Part shown: one piece after another, positions 22,150 through 22,350 of the stretch | Position numbering within the stretch: position 1 is the stretch's first letter | How the letters are laid out: each line of letters starts with the position of its first letter | Origin: Elusimicrobiota bacterium | GTDB taxonomy: Bacteria > Elusimicrobiota > Elusimicrobia > Elusimicrobiales > Elusimicrobiaceae | Direction: 5' to 3' | Assembly (NCBI GenBank): GCA_023393825.1 | Contig: JAEXBW010000036.1 | Span: forward strand, 1 to 22,350 | Length of the DNA: 22,350 nt | Program-made: the position numbers and the translations under genes | The notes under the pieces: generated by a model | What the model saw: the letters and a program-made list of their open reading frames with translations, nothing else | The model's database searches: none | What the model was told of the DNA's origin: nothing

Positions 22150-22350
22150 TCAGCGTTGTTTAAGTTTTTCCGTCAAGGCCTGTATTTCCTTACGCAGGCT
22201 TTCGCTGCTGTCGGTTTGCTCCTGCGCGGCCGCAGAATGATTATCTTCGTCTTGGGCGCGGGCAAGGCTGTCGGGGTCCGCGGGGACGGCTACAAGGCTG
22301 ATTTCGTAAATCTCGGCTAAGGTTAAGTTATCGGGATTTAACGGGTCCTC
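22150..22350 (-). CDS. C-terminus of a probable HK97-type prohead protease
   Basis: Only the last 66 residues are in the window; the rest lies beyond the right edge. By hand translation the segment LAEIYEISLVAVPADPDSLA (residues 11-30 of the visible part) matches the signature near the end of the HK97 prohead protease fold, where a strand reads E-[IV]-S-[LV]-V-x-x-P-A-x-P. After it comes an acidic, Gln-rich tail and a short predicted coiled coil (LRKEIQALTEKLKQR). The family matures phage capsids by cutting scaffold and capsid protein. The catalytic His and Ser would be in the missing part. A terminator follows directly, so the major capsid gene, normally next, is not downstream on this strand. 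The short visible length limits certainty. Confidence 0.65.
   Translation of the reverse strand, partial: EDPLNPDNLTLAEIYEISLVAVPADPDSLARAQDEDNHSAAAQEQTDSSESLRKEIQALTEKLKQR

Overview
The window is bacterial chromosome from a Gram-negative, LPS-making organism. It carries an Lpt export module, Kdo and heptose synthesis genes, lipid A kinase and acyltransferase genes, and lysA. The short prepilin with its strongly conserved N-terminal helix and Cys-rich tail, the tight gene packing and the very short 5' leaders resemble Elusimicrobiota (Elusimicrobium-like gut bacteria). That assignment is an inference from style, not from a marker gene.

Left part (1-2560): an MFS transporter runs off the left edge on the minus strand. 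Divergent from it are a class B (zinc-finger-less) J-domain co-chaperone and a type IV prepilin, closed by a bidirectional terminator.

Centre (2575-13658, minus strand): thirteen tightly packed, mostly overlapping genes read as one operon. In order of transcription they are lpxL-like acyltransferase, gmhB, a DUF3108 protein, rfaE1, kdsB, pyrG, kdsA, an overlooked 55-codon membrane-protein ORF, kdsD, lptC, lptA, lptB and lysA. Together they make Kdo and activate it with CTP (PyrG supplies CTP, KdsB uses it), supply two steps of ADP-heptose synthesis, acylate lipid A and build the Lpt export machine. kdsC is missing from its usual place beside kdsD. A non-coding gap (13659-14075) holds a clear extended -10 promoter and two related, decayed repeat copies. 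lpxK follows on the plus strand.

Right of lpxK (15263-17800, minus strand): a glycan operon of a GT9 heptosyltransferase-like protein, a GT2 glycosyltransferase and a NodB-fold polysaccharide deacetylase. The deacetylase has lost all three metal ligands and is probably a pseudoenzyme. Divergent from it is a TPR lipoprotein gene with a strong terminator.

Right end (18590-22350, minus strand): an ankyrin-repeat lipoprotein, a phage large terminase with a probable small terminase, a secreted Cys/His-rich repeat protein of unknown family, and the C-terminus of what looks like an HK97-type prohead protease. The phage genes are in a non-canonical order. The secreted protein sits between two terminators with its own promoter, like a moron (cargo gene). 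The region is probably a prophage edge, a remnant or a rearranged phage-derived island. No tRNA, rRNA, CRISPR array or insertion sequence was seen.
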